Source of the DNA: Planctomycetota bacterium
GTDB taxonomy: Bacteria; Planctomycetota; UBA1135; UBA2386
Assembly (NCBI GenBank): GCA_028281765.1
Contig: JANQJF010000063.1
Coordinates: 1 to 64,000 of the forward strand
DNA: 64,000 nucleotides
Direction of reading: 5' to 3'
The position numbers and the translations under genes were made by a program. Below the pieces are notes generated by a model. The model saw nothing but the letters and a program-made list of their open reading frames with translations, had not been told where the DNA came from and searched no databases. Of the stretch, positions 50,587 to 59,870 are shown piece by piece; the stretch's first letter is position 1; each line of letters begins with the position of its first letter.

Positions 50587-53500
50587 CTACCTGCGGCTGC
50601 CGAACAACGTTTGCACGAAGGGTGGCGCGGGATCGGATCCAGGATCTTCGTCGAGACAGTCGTAGCCCCAACCGATCACGAGATCGGAGATCGCGTCACC
50701 GTTCGTATCCGCGACCCCGAGCGAGAAACACCGCAGCTCTTCGATCAAGGTCGCCGGATCGACGGTGCCGATGCGACGCCACGAGACGGCCACTGGACGG
50801 CGCACTCGATCCGTGCCGTCCCAAAGCGCCGCCGCCAAGAGCGGCCGGCCGAGGGTATCGGTCACCGAGATGATCACGTCGGAGATGCCGTCGCCGTCGA
50901 TGTCCGCCACCTCGAGCAAGCCCGCGCGACCGGAGATCGCGAAGTCTTCGTCCGCGAGCAAGTACCCGCCGACGTTGACGCCGTCGAAGCGCGACTCCTG
51001 CTGCAGGTAGAACGAGACGGTCGAGCTCGAAAGCGAGAGCATCACGAGGTCGTCGCCGTCGTCGCCACCGAGATCGATCGCGCGGACGATGTCCGGCTCC
51101 TTGCCCACGCCGACCCGCGGCATCGTCGGATCGAGTTCCGCGGCCACGAGACGCTCGCCATCCGCAGAGAGTCGGTAGAAGCGCACTCCCTCGAGCTCCG
51201 CGACCGCGATCTCGTCCCGGTTGTCGAGATCGAATCGGCCGGCCGCCACGGAGCGCACGAGCACTCGCGCGCTCGCGATCGGCTCCGGCATCATTTCCCA
51301 CGGGTATCCCACGGGATCGTCGAGCCCGAGCAACGCGATGACGAACCCCTTTTGTTCGTCGCCGACGTCCGGATCGTCATCCTTGTAGCGCAAGCCGACG
51401 ATCAAATCGTCGAGCCCGTCGCCGTTGAGATCGCCACACGTGATCGTGCTCGAGGATTGCACGAGCGCCGTTCCGACGACGTCCGGCGGGAAGATCGGCA
51501 TCGACGAATACACCGCGGACGCGGCGCCATCGACGTAGACGCCGACGAACCCGTCGAGCGTGAGGAACGCCAACGCGTCCTGCCCGAACAGCGACACGCG
51601 AGACACCGTCGAAGGCAGCAAGCCCTGCGCATTCACGGTGCCTTGCCCTGTCAGCGTGCCGAACTTGTCCGGAACCAAGAGCTCGAAACCGTCCGAATAC
51701 GCCGCGGCGATGCGAGCCGAGCCTATCGAAGCTCCGACCAACTTCACCGGCGATCGCGTGAGTTGCATCCGCGCCTTCGGCGACGCCAGCTCACCGAGTT
51801 CATCGATCAGCAGCGTCGTGACGCGTGGCTCCGTGTTCGTGTTGGAGACCTTCGACGAATGGGTGACGAAGATCGCCTCCGTCGAATCGTCGACGAATCC
51901 CCGCTGGATCGAATGGACCGCACCGATCGGCTCCCCATCGAACTCGAAGAACTCCCGCTGGAGCACGATCTCCGTCGGCCCCACGTCGTAGATCTGGAAC
52001 GTGTCCTCGGCCGCGCTGATCAGGATCTCCGCGTTCGCGTCGCCATCCAGCTCGGTCGCGAATCGGGTCACCGACGCTTCTGCGTTCTCTTCTCCAGCAG
52101 GGATTTCGAGCATCGGACCGATCTGGACCGAGAAGTCCGGCATCACGTCGAACACGAGGATCCTGTACGGCAACCCTTCAGGCACCGGAGGCGGCTGCAT
52201 CACGAACGCGATCTGTCGTCGGTTCGGTCCACTCAGGTCCAGAACGTCCTGAGGCTGATAGCCACCCAACATGCCCGTGATGTCCACGGGTGTGGTCCCG
52301 GTGATCAAGCCATTCTCGAACCACGCGAACGACAGTTCGAACGACTGCGTGAGCGGCGGTCGAACCACGAAGCAGACCTCGTCCAGTCCGTCGTCGTCCA
52401 CGTCGATCGGACGCGAGACCTCGAACACGGCGTCGGCGTCCTGGATCGAAGGCGGAAACTGAGTCTGCAGCGTCTGCGTGACGTACTTCGGCGAGTATGC
52501 ATCCGACCGCAGTGCGAACGACGTGTCCCAGGTCGTGGCGACCATGATGTCGTCGTCGTCGCCGGTGAGGTTGACCTGGAAGATCCGTTCGGGGATCTGT
52601 TGGTTCTCGATGACCAGGCCCGCGCCGAACCCGCCGAGAATCCCCTGCCGGTCGGCGCCGTTCTCGATCAGCGTCGCGAGCGGAGCACCACCGCCGGTGC
52701 CGACGTTGAGGACCATGACGTCCGAATAGGAGTCCCCACCGAAGTCTCCGAGGCACAAGCCCGCGGGAACGAGAACCGTCGACTCGCCCGGGACTCCCGA
52801 CTCGGCGAAGTCGCCAATGCGGTGGAACATCCCGTTGCCCATGGCCTTGGACACGCGCACCCGGCCGACGAAGTCGAAGCCGCTGCCGTAGAGAGCCGCG
52901 ACGTCCGTGGGGCCGCCAGGGCCGGGCGTGGTCAGGACACCGAAGTTGATGTCTCGGGGCACGGCGTCGAGCGCGAGGCCGCGCGGCTCGAAGCTCGGTG
53001 AATTCGCCGCGTACGCGAACGCGTTCTGACGGATCGCGGACACGACCTGCTCGCCCCCGAACGAGCTGGGAACGCGCACGCGATAGTCGACCGCGACGAG
53101 TCCCGGGAATCCGTCCGGCGACGCAGGGAGGCGCACGCGCAGCGCGTTGTCCGTGGACTCGTTCTGCACGATCGACTGCAGCGCCAGCAGCGTTTCGCGA
53201 CCACCGCGTGAAACCCGGATCTCCACCCGGCTGAAGTCGAGGCGCTCCTGTCCGGTGGAATCGAACTCGATCGGAACCAGCCCCCGACCGAAAAGAGACA
53301 CGACGCCCTCGCCGTCCGCCACCGCGCTGCGTCCCGCCACCGCCTGCAGCACGGGCTCGTAGAAAATCCCTCGCAGCGGCACGGCTCGGCCGGCCCGCGC
53401 ATCGATGACACGCAGCTGGAGCTCTTCAGGCGTGGCACCCGGAGGCACCGCGACGACGAGGTGCGTGGCGCCGTCGAGCTCTTCGGAACTCTGGATCGAG

Positions 53501-54114
53501 CCCGGCAGCGTGCGATTCGGGAAACTGTCGATCTGCACGAGCGGATTCTGCGTCAGCGCAGGACGCACGACGAGACGCACCGTTCCGCCAGTGATCGGGA
53601 CCGTGTCGATCTGCGCACCGTCCGCGAGCTGCGCGACCGGCTTGCGCAACAACAAGAAGCGACCGCTCACCAACAGCTCGTAGGCGCCGTTTCGCTCGAT
53701 GCCGATCCGTGCGATCGTCTCGACGTCCTGCGCCGTCGGATCGGCGAACTGGTCGCGGATGGCCTTGGTCTCGACGCGCCATCGCAACGTCGCGCCCTCC
53801 GCGTCGTCGACGACGACTTCGGATTGCCGCTGCACGACTTCGATGCCGGTTCCGGTGTAGACGAGGTCGACGACGACTTGGCCATCTCCCGGAACCTCGA
53901 TGTTGGAGAGAACCGCGGCGCCCTCGTAGCGCTCACCTTCCGCGATGTCGAGCGGACCACGATCGATGGTCATCGTCATCGACGGCACCAGAGCAACTGG
54001 CGGCGGCGAATCTCCGTCGTCACGCCCGAACAGAAGTCCGCCGATCACGCCCGCGCCACAAGACGAGAGCGACAGCGAACAGAGGAGAATCGCGAAGATC
54101 GAAAGGCGCGACAT
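50587..54114 (-). CDS. Very large FG-GAP lipoprotein
   Basis: The 1175-residue product has a lipoprotein signal peptide with lipobox LSSC (cysteine at about residue 19). Next comes a beta-sandwich region (40-350), then many FG-GAP-type blades. These carry loops such as DVDDDGLDEVCFV, DLNGDGLDDLIVG, DIDGDGISDVIIS and DTNGDAISDLVIG, together with degenerate ones lacking several Asp residues, so propellers of variable regularity are expected. It should be anchored to a membrane by lipid and exposed outside the cytoplasm. No enzyme domain is seen. Confidence 0.8.
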   Translation of the reverse strand: MSRLSIFAILLCSLSLSSCGAGVIGGLLFGRDDGDSPPPVALVPSMTMTIDRGPLDIAEGERYEGAAVLSNIEVPGDGQVVVDLVYTGTGIEVVQRQSEVVVDDAEGATLRWRVETKAIRDQFADPTAQDVETIARIGIERNGAYELLVSGRFLLLRKPVAQLADGAQIDTVPITGGTVRLVVRPALTQNPLVQIDSFPNRTLPGSIQSSEELDGATHLVVAVPPGATPEELQLRVIDARAGRAVPLRGIFYEPVLQAVAGRSAVADGEGVVSLFGRGLVPIEFDSTGQERLDFSRVEIRVSRGGRETLLALQSIVQNESTDNALRVRLPASPDGFPGLVAVDYRVRVPSSFGGEQVVSAIRQNAFAYAANSPSFEPRGLALDAVPRDINFGVLTTPGPGGPTDVAALYGSGFDFVGRVRVSKAMGNGMFHRIGDFAESGVPGESTVLVPAGLCLGDFGGDSYSDVMVLNVGTGGGAPLATLIENGADRQGILGGFGAGLVIENQQIPERIFQVNLTGDDDDIMVATTWDTSFALRSDAYSPKYVTQTLQTQFPPSIQDADAVFEVSRPIDVDDDGLDEVCFVVRPPLTQSFELSFAWFENGLITGTTPVDITGMLGGYQPQDVLDLSGPNRRQIAFVMQPPPVPEGLPYRILVFDVMPDFSVQIGPMLEIPAGEENAEASVTRFATELDGDANAEILISAAEDTFQIYDVGPTEIVLQREFFEFDGEPIGAVHSIQRGFVDDSTEAIFVTHSSKVSNTNTEPRVTTLLIDELGELASPKARMQLTRSPVKLVGASIGSARIAAAYSDGFELLVPDKFGTLTGQGTVNAQGLLPSTVSRVSLFGQDALAFLTLDGFVGVYVDGAASAVYSSMPIFPPDVVGTALVQSSSTITCGDLNGDGLDDLIVGLRYKDDDPDVGDEQKGFVIALLGLDDPVGYPWEMMPEPIASARVLVRSVAAGRFDLDNRDEIAVAELEGVRFYRLSADGERLVAAELDPTMPRVGVGKEPDIVRAIDLGGDDGDDLVMLSLSSSTVSFYLQQESRFDGVNVGGYLLADEDFAISGRAGLLEVADIDGDGISDVIISVTDTLGRPLLAAALWDGTDRVRRPVAVSWRRIGTVDPATLIEELRCFSLGVADTNGDAISDLVIGWGYDCLDEDPGSDPAPPFVQTLFGSRR

Positions 54115-54186
54115 CGAGAGGATTCGGGGGGTCGGGACCGAGCGGGGCGACCATATCAGTCTACCGAATCCTTTACGGTTCGTCGT

Positions 54187-54747
54187 TCAGCGCAGGGGGG
54201 CGAGCAGCGCCTCGAAGGTCTGATGGCCCCGCAGCGCCGCGGTGATCTTCCCGCTGCCATCGGCGTAATAGGTGATCGGGGTCACGTGGGACCAGCCCGC
54301 ACCGTGGAACGCATCGAGGAACTTCTGGTCCGCCATGAGGACCGGGTGGACGAAGCCGTAGTCCGTCAGGGTGCGCTGGGTCGCCTCGGCCGGGAACCCC
54401 TGCACCTCGTCCATCATGACGCCGAGGACGATCACCTCCGCGGGATCGACCTGCTGCACGAGGCGGCGCACGTTCGGCGCCTCCAGCGAACAGCCCGAGC
54501 AGTAGGACCGGAAGAAGTTGAGCACCACCTTCTTCCCAACCAGATCGGCGCTCGTCCAAGTCTTGCCGTCGAGGTCCTCGAGGGAAAACTCGAACAGCTC
54601 GAGTCCGACGCTCTTCTGGATCTCGCCGTTGACGTGCGCACGGACTCCCCACATCACGCCTTGGTAGACGAGGAGCAGCAACACGAGCACGGCGAGAATG
54701 CGCCAGGGGCTGCTCTTCCGGGTTGCGGGGGTTTCTTGATCTGCCAT
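54187..54747 (-). CDS. Membrane-anchored thioredoxin-like protein (TlpA/AhpC type)
   Basis: The 186-residue protein has a signal anchor (14-33) and a thioredoxin-fold domain with the active-site pair CSGC in LNFFRSYCSGCSLEAP, followed by the VIVLGVMMDE strand and a cis-Pro loop in THVTPITYY-like VTPITYYADG. It should act outside the cytoplasm as a reductant for thiols, for example in cytochrome or lipoprotein maturation. It is divergent from the Topo VI B gene; the 64-bp gap must contain both promoters. Confidence 0.82.
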   Translation of the reverse strand: MADQETPATRKSSPWRILAVLVLLLLVYQGVMWGVRAHVNGEIQKSVGLELFEFSLEDLDGKTWTSADLVGKKVVLNFFRSYCSGCSLEAPNVRRLVQQVDPAEVIVLGVMMDEVQGFPAEATQRTLTDYGFVHPVLMADQKFLDAFHGAGWSHVTPITYYADGSGKITAALRGHQTFEALLAPLR

Positions 54748-54811
54748 CGGGACGCGTCGTCGGGTATCTTCGATCTTCGTCAGTACGCCAAGGGAACGGT
54801 CAGTCCCAGGC

Positions 54812-56575
54812 GTGGATCAGGACGATACGGACGCAACGACGATGACGCGAGGGCAGGGACGGCTGTACGAGCCAGACTCGGACGACTCGGGCTCGAAGAA
54901 GCAGAAGGCGGCCAAGCGACGCGCCGGCGGCGTCACCGCCGAGCGCATGGCGAAGGCCCAGCGGGAGATCTCGGTGTCGGAGTTCTTCACGAAGAACCGG
55001 CACCTGCTCGGCTTCGACAGCCCGCGAAAGGCGCTGCTGACGGCGATCAAGGAGGCCGTCGACAACAGCCTCGACGCGTGCGAAGAGGGCGGCATCCGCC
55101 CGGAGCTCGAGATCAAGATCCGCCGCGACCCGAAGAACGAACACATCTACACGATCTCGATCGAAGACAACGGTCCGGGCATCGTCCGCGGTCAGGTCCC
55201 GAACATCTTCGGCAAGCTGCTCTACGGCTCGAAGTTCCACCGGCTGCGGCAAAGCCGTGGGCAACAGGGGATCGGCATCTCGGCGGCCGGGATGTACGGC
55301 CAGCTGACGACCGGCAAGCCGGTGAAGATCTGGAGCCGAACGAGCAGGCGCGCGACCCCGCACTCGTTCGAAGTCCGCATCAACACGGCGAAGAACAAGC
55401 CGGAGTTCACCGAGAAGGCCATCGATTGGGACGGCAAGGCCCACGGCACTCGCGTCGAAATCACGCTCGAAGGCGAGTACCGACGGGGGCAACGCAGCAT
55501 CGCCGAGTTCCTGAAGCTGTGCGCCGTCGCCAACCCACACGTCAAGATCACGTTCGTCGATCCGGACGACAACACGGTCGTCTACGAAGCCGGCACGAAG
55601 GAGATGCCCGCGGAGACCGACGAGATCAAACCGCACCCGCACGGCGTCGAGCTCGGCATCCTGATGAAGATGCTGCAGGACACGCCGGAGAAGTGGGTGA
55701 AGCTGTTCCTGCAGCGCGAGTTCTCGCGCGTCGGACCGAAGGTCTCGGAAGAGATCTGTCGGCAGGCCGGAATCTCGGATCGCGCGCACCCTCGGCGGAT
55801 CGCACGGCAGGAAGTGTCCGCCCTGAAGAAGTCGATCGACAACACGAAGATCATGGCACCGCCGACTTCGTGCATCGCACCGATCGGCGAAGCGCAGATC
55901 ATCGCGGGCCTCAAGAAAGAGGTCGAAGCCGACTTCTACATCGCGAACAGCCGGTCTCCCGTGGTCTACCGCGGACACCCGTTCTTGGTCGAAGTCGGCA
56001 TCGCGTACGGCCGGCCGGGGGACACCCTGGAACTGAGCGAGAGCGGGAAGATCTTCGAGTCCGAGGACAAGAAGAAGCGACGCAAGAAAGCTGCCGAGGA
56101 GAACCTGCTCGCCGACGCCGACGAGCCGGCCCGTCTGATTCGCTTCGCCAACCGCGTGCCGCTGCTCTACCAGCAATCGGCATGCGCGATCACGAAAGCC
56201 GCGATCGCCACGAACTGGCGGGCGTACGGCATGACCCAGCCGCGGGGCACGATGCCGATCGGCCCGATGGTGCTGTTCGTGCACATCGCGTCCGTGTGGG
56301 TGCCGTTCACGTCGGAGTCGAAGGAAGCGATCGCGAGCTACGACGAGATCATCAAGGAGCTGAAGCTCTGCCTGCAGGACTGCGGCCGCAAACTGGGCGC
56401 GCACATCCGCAAGGGCAAGAAGCTCGCGAGTGAGCACAAGAAGCGGGAGTACATCACGACCTACATCCCGCACATCGGTCAGGCGCTCCAGGAGATCCTG
56501 GAGCTGTCGGACGGCCAAACGCAGAAGACGGTGAAGAACCTGACGACCGTGCTGGAGAAGAGCCGGAAGATGTAG
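54812..56575 (+). CDS. top6B: DNA topoisomerase VI subunit B
   Basis: ATPase subunit of the type IIB topoisomerase, which passes one duplex through another. The 587-residue product has a charged N-terminal extension (1-50) and a GHKL ATPase domain: EAVDNSLDA (81-89), DNGPG (119-123), GKLLYGSKFH and RGQQGIGISAAG (149-160). An H2TH-like helical segment and a transducer domain with a TQPRG/IGPM lysine-loop region follow. Length and motif order match archaeal and plant Top6B. The start is GTG 54812; ATG 54842 in frame is possible. A 10-bp GC hairpin lies directly after the stop, before the small ORF and top6A. Confidence 0.93.
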   Translation: MDQDDTDATTMTRGQGRLYEPDSDDSGSKKQKAAKRRAGGVTAERMAKAQREISVSEFFTKNRHLLGFDSPRKALLTAIKEAVDNSLDACEEGGIRPELEIKIRRDPKNEHIYTISIEDNGPGIVRGQVPNIFGKLLYGSKFHRLRQSRGQQGIGISAAGMYGQLTTGKPVKIWSRTSRRATPHSFEVRINTAKNKPEFTEKAIDWDGKAHGTRVEITLEGEYRRGQRSIAEFLKLCAVANPHVKITFVDPDDNTVVYEAGTKEMPAETDEIKPHPHGVELGILMKMLQDTPEKWVKLFLQREFSRVGPKVSEEICRQAGISDRAHPRRIARQEVSALKKSIDNTKIMAPPTSCIAPIGEAQIIAGLKKEVEADFYIANSRSPVVYRGHPFLVEVGIAYGRPGDTLELSESGKIFESEDKKKRRKKAAEENLLADADEPARLIRFANRVPLLYQQSACAITKAAIATNWRAYGMTQPRGTMPIGPMVLFVHIASVWVPFTSESKEAIASYDEIIKELKLCLQDCGRKLGAHIRKGKKLASEHKKREYITTYIPHIGQALQEILELSDGQTQKTVKNLTTVLEKSRKM

Positions 56576-56795
56576 GGCGGCGAGCGGAGCTCGCTGCCGG
56601 GCACGGGCAGGCGCAGGCGCAGGCCACGTTTGCGGGACTGGCGAGAACGGGCGTTCGGGCAAGCTTCGCTCGCTTTGAGAACGGGCCGGTTGCACGGCGT
56701 GTTCGGGGCCATGCGCACGGTCTCACCGTTCAAGCATTCGACACCCTGGGCCGATCCCCCTTCGTCAGTTAGCACCCGTTTTGGGGGGATCACGA
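56576..56795. other. Spacer between top6B and the small acidic ORF
   Basis: A 220-bp stretch. It opens with a hairpin, GGCGGCGAGC (56576-56585) pairing with GCTCGCTGCC (56589-56598), that has no U-tract. No gene is supported in the rest. A GGGGGGAT ribosome binding site (56782-56789) ends it. Confidence 0.4.
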
Positions 56796-57014
56796 ATGGC
56801 GATTGCCAACATCGGACGCTGCCTACGAGCAGACAAAATCTACTCACGCGCTCGTACCCGCGTGGACACGATGCAAACCGTGGACGCGGAACTCGCGGAC
56901 GACTTCGAGTTCCCGATCGTCGCGCCGGACGAGGTCGAGGGAGAGGAGACCCTGGCCCAGTTGATGGCCATGGTCAACGAGGACGAGGTCGAAGACGCGC
57001 CGACGTCGCAGTGA
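56796..57014 (+). CDS. Small acidic ORF between the two Topo VI genes
   Basis: A 72-residue ORF with a basic first third (KIYSRARTR) and a strongly acidic remainder (DAELADDFEFP, DEVEGEETLAQ, NEDEVEDAP). The ribosome binding site GGGGGGAT is six bases before ATG 56796; an inner ATG at 56871 would leave only the acidic part. It ends 20 bp before top6A, so it is probably cotranscribed with it. No family is recognised. The acidic part could shield the basic tail of the A subunit, but this is speculation. Confidence 0.5.
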   Translation: MAIANIGRCLRADKIYSRARTRVDTMQTVDAELADDFEFPIVAPDEVEGEETLAQLMAMVNEDEVEDAPTSQ

Positions 57015-57034
57015 CTGCGCAGGTGAACTGAACC

Positions 57035-58330
57035 ATGGCGCGCGTATACTCGCGCGCAATGGCCGCAAAGAAGCGCACGAACAAGAAGAAGACGAAGAAG
57101 AAGGCGCCGAGCAGAGGCAAGGCGTCGAGCAAGAAGAAGGCGCCTTCCAAGAAGGCAACGGCCAAGAAGCGCACGACCAAGAAGAAGGCGTCCAAGAAGG
57201 CGCCCGCCAAGAAGACCGGCCTGACCAAGATGGACCAGGTCACGGTCACCAGCATCGATGACACCGCACGCCTCGTGTACGGTAAGATTCGGAGGCTGGG
57301 CAAACCGGAGCTGAAGTTTCCGCAACGCTCTCTCGCGAACGTCAGCTACGACCGGCGGGTCGGACACTTCAAGCTTGGTCGTGCGCGCAAGGAACGCACC
57401 CTGACCGTGAACACGGTCAAGAGCTTCGCACAGACTCTGAAGCTCATGGCGCTGAGCAAGGAGATGGTGCTCCAAGACGACCACGCCACCAAGCGTGAGG
57501 CGTACTACGTCTCGAAGAACTGGGGCGACGCGAAGTTTACGGACCAGCCCGAGTCCGACTCGTGCATGGACGACATCGAGGCACTCTTCTCGCTGGACGG
57601 GGTCACGCGCGAACACCTGCGCTTTCGTCCGGAGGAGCGCGGCGGCTCCGTCGCCGGCCAGCTGATCGTCATCGACGTCGACAAGGAGACGGGTCGCGAC
57701 GTGCGCATCGACTGCACGGGCTTCGCGTCCGGTTCGTATTCGATCCCCCGCTCGACCGAGCAGCTCCGCTTCGAGACCAAGGCCAAGTTCGTCCTCGCGA
57801 TCGAAACGGGCGGCGTCTTCGACCGCCTGAACGAGCACAAGTTCTGGCGCAAGTACAACTGCATCCTCGTCGAGCTCAGCGGCGTACCGACGCGCGCGAC
57901 CCGGCGATTCATCCGGAAGCTGTCCGACGACAAGAAGATCCCGGTCTACGCATTCGTCGATTGCGACCCGTACGGGATGAGCAACATCTACCGCACGCTC
58001 AAGGTCGGCTCGGGCAACGCGGCGCACCTCAACCAGTTCTTCTGCGTCCCGAAGGCGAGCTACCTCGGCGTCACGCCACAGGACATCCTCGACTTCAAAC
58101 TCCAGGACGCGACGCACAAGCTGAAGGACGTCGACATCAAGCGCGCGAAGGACGCCCTGAAGAACGATCCCTTCTTCCAAGCGCACAAGCAGTGGCAGAA
58201 GGCCATCGAACAGATGCTGAAGATGGGCGTCCGCGCCGAGCAGCAAGCGCTCGCCAAGTGGGGCCTCAACTTCGTGATCGACGAGTACTTGCCGCACAAG
58301 CTCAAGAACGTCGCGAAGTTCCTCCCGTAG
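57035..58330 (+). CDS. top6A: DNA topoisomerase VI subunit A with histone-H1-like N-terminal tail
   Basis: DNA-cleaving subunit, related to Spo11. Of 431 residues the first 60 are a Lys/Ala/Thr tail (KKKTKKKAPSRGKASSKKK and similar), absent from usual Top6A. The winged-helix domain follows, with the catalytic tyrosine in REAYYVSKNW (Tyr157 or Tyr158), then a Toprim domain with Glu257 in AIETGG and the DxD pair in FVDCDPYGM (309-311). The C-terminal helices match family length. ATG 57035 has AGGTGA 12 bases upstream; ATG 57059 (MAAKKRTNKKK) is a fair alternative and leaves the tail intact. Cotranscription with the small ORF is likely. Confidence 0.92.
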   Translation: MARVYSRAMAAKKRTNKKKTKKKAPSRGKASSKKKAPSKKATAKKRTTKKKASKKAPAKKTGLTKMDQVTVTSIDDTARLVYGKIRRLGKPELKFPQRSLANVSYDRRVGHFKLGRARKERTLTVNTVKSFAQTLKLMALSKEMVLQDDHATKREAYYVSKNWGDAKFTDQPESDSCMDDIEALFSLDGVTREHLRFRPEERGGSVAGQLIVIDVDKETGRDVRIDCTGFASGSYSIPRSTEQLRFETKAKFVLAIETGGVFDRLNEHKFWRKYNCILVELSGVPTRATRRFIRKLSDDKKIPVYAFVDCDPYGMSNIYRTLKVGSGNAAHLNQFFCVPKASYLGVTPQDILDFKLQDATHKLKDVDIKRAKDALKNDPFFQAHKQWQKAIEQMLKMGVRAEQQALAKWGLNFVIDEYLPHKLKNVAKFLP

Positions 58331-58338
58331 CCTGTAGG

Positions 58339-58453
58339 AATCGTCTCCGAGCAAGAAGCGACGAGCGGACGTTACGAATCCGTAACACCCGCTGGAGCCG
58401 CGAGCGTTACGCCTGCGTAACGTCCGGTAGTCACATCTTGCACGGAGACAATT
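58339..58453. repeat. Nested palindrome between convergent top6A and MATE genes
   Basis: An outer inverted repeat (58339-58356 with 58436-58453, 15 of 17 or so matching) encloses a perfect 11-bp one, CGGACGTTACG (58366-58376) with CGTAACGTCCG (58416-58426). Two smaller hairpins, GTTACG-aatc-CGTAAC (58371-58386) and GTTACG-cctg-CGTAAC (58406-58421), compete with it. It fills the 126-bp space between stops and may serve as a bidirectional terminator or be a REP-type repeat. Confidence 0.6.
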
Positions 58454-58456
58454 GCG

Positions 58457-59839
58457 TCACTCAACCGAGATGCGTGCGTGGTTCTGCGCGAACTTCACGC
58501 GCGCGACGACGAGGAGCATGATCGCGACCGCAACGAGCCCCGTGAGAAGGCCCCACCACATGCCGAGGGCGCCGAGGTCGCGTTCGAAGCAGAGGTAGAG
58601 GCCGAACGGGAACGCCACAACCCAGAAGCCGATGATGTTGATCACCATCGGCGCACGAAGGATGCCGATGCCGCGCAGCACGCCGGACGCGACCGTCTGC
58701 AGGCCGTCGGCGACCTGGAAGATCCCGGCGACGGGAAGCAGCGCGGCCGCGGCCGCGACGACCTCGAGTTTGGGCGTGTAGAGACCGGCGAGGAGATCCG
58801 GCAGTCCGAGGAACAGCGCCGCGGACGCGAGCATGATGACTGCAGTGAGACCGAGCGCCACCCACGCGGAACGCCGCGCCGCCGTCATGTCGTCGCGGCC
58901 GACCGCGTTGCCGACGCGCACGGCTCCGGCGAACCCGAGTCCCATCGGCACCATGAACGTGATCGACGCGAGATCCAGCGCCACCTGATGACCGGCCACG
59001 GCGACCGCGCCGAGCTTTCCAATCGTGAGCGTCGTCGCGGCAAACACTCCCAGCTCCAGCGAGACCATGATCGCGATCGGCAGACCGAGCCAGAGCAAGC
59101 GTCGCAGCGGGTCCAACCGGAGCGCGCGCTCGCGCAACTCGCGCACCCGGAACGACATCACGTGCCGCCCGAGCACGCCCCAGCTCCCGCCGAGAATCAG
59201 CACCGCGACGAACCACCGACTCACGGTCGTCGCCCACGCCGACCCCTCGAGGCCGAGCGCCGGCGCCCCCAAGTTGCCGAAGATCAGCACCCAGTTCGCG
59301 AACGCGTTGAACACGTTTGCCAGCACGAGCGCGATCACCATGGACCGCATCCTCGAATGCGCCTGAAGCGCCACGCGCGACAGCTGCGCCACGAGCACCG
59401 GCAGCGTGCCGAGCGACACGATGCGCGCGTACTCAGTCGCGCCGGCCGCGACGTTCGGCGGCTGCTCGGTCCAGCCGAGAACGACGTCGACCTGCCAAAT
59501 GCACACCATCGCCGGCACGACCAACACGCCGGCGAGCACGAGGCCTCTCTGCATCGTGCGCGAGATCGCCGCGTCGTCCCGAGCGCCGACGGCCTGAGAA
59601 AACAGCGGATCCGTACCCATCAGGAGTCCGATGCCGAACATCGTCACGAACCACATCCACGCGTTGCCGACCGAAGCCGCCGCCATCGCGTCCTCGGACC
59701 AGTGTCCGATCATCACGACATCGACGGTGTTCATCGCGCGCGTGCCGAGCTGCACGGCGATCACGGGCAACGCGAGTCGCAGCAGACCGCGCAGTTCGCT
59801 CCGCCAGCTGCTGCCGCCCGTTGTCGCCGTGCCGTCCAT
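58457..59839 (-). CDS. MATE family multidrug/cation exporter
   Basis: The 460-residue membrane protein has twelve hydrophobic helices in two six-helix halves, with MATE hallmarks: VDVVMIGHWSEDAMAAASVGNA (39-60), FGIGLLMGTDPLFSQAVGA and, in the second half, GHQVALDLASITFMVPMGLGFAGAVRVGNAVG. It exports organic cations or drugs in exchange for protons or sodium. Substrate unknown. Stand-alone gene; a few bases separate it from the palindrome downstream. Confidence 0.9.
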   Translation of the reverse strand: MDGTATTGGSSWRSELRGLLRLALPVIAVQLGTRAMNTVDVVMIGHWSEDAMAAASVGNAWMWFVTMFGIGLLMGTDPLFSQAVGARDDAAISRTMQRGLVLAGVLVVPAMVCIWQVDVVLGWTEQPPNVAAGATEYARIVSLGTLPVLVAQLSRVALQAHSRMRSMVIALVLANVFNAFANWVLIFGNLGAPALGLEGSAWATTVSRWFVAVLILGGSWGVLGRHVMSFRVRELRERALRLDPLRRLLWLGLPIAIMVSLELGVFAATTLTIGKLGAVAVAGHQVALDLASITFMVPMGLGFAGAVRVGNAVGRDDMTAARRSAWVALGLTAVIMLASAALFLGLPDLLAGLYTPKLEVVAAAAALLPVAGIFQVADGLQTVASGVLRGIGILRAPMVINIIGFWVVAFPFGLYLCFERDLGALGMWWGLLTGLVAVAIMLLVVARVKFAQNHARISVE

Positions 59840-59870
59840 GCGCAGGATCGAAGCACGGCCGCGCGCGGAG

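Noticed and set aside
53461..56433. A 990-codon plus-strand open frame
   Set aside because: It overlaps the FG-GAP lipoprotein, the thioredoxin-like gene and top6B in other frames; its composition is Arg/His/Pro-rich, typical of GC-driven shadow frames.
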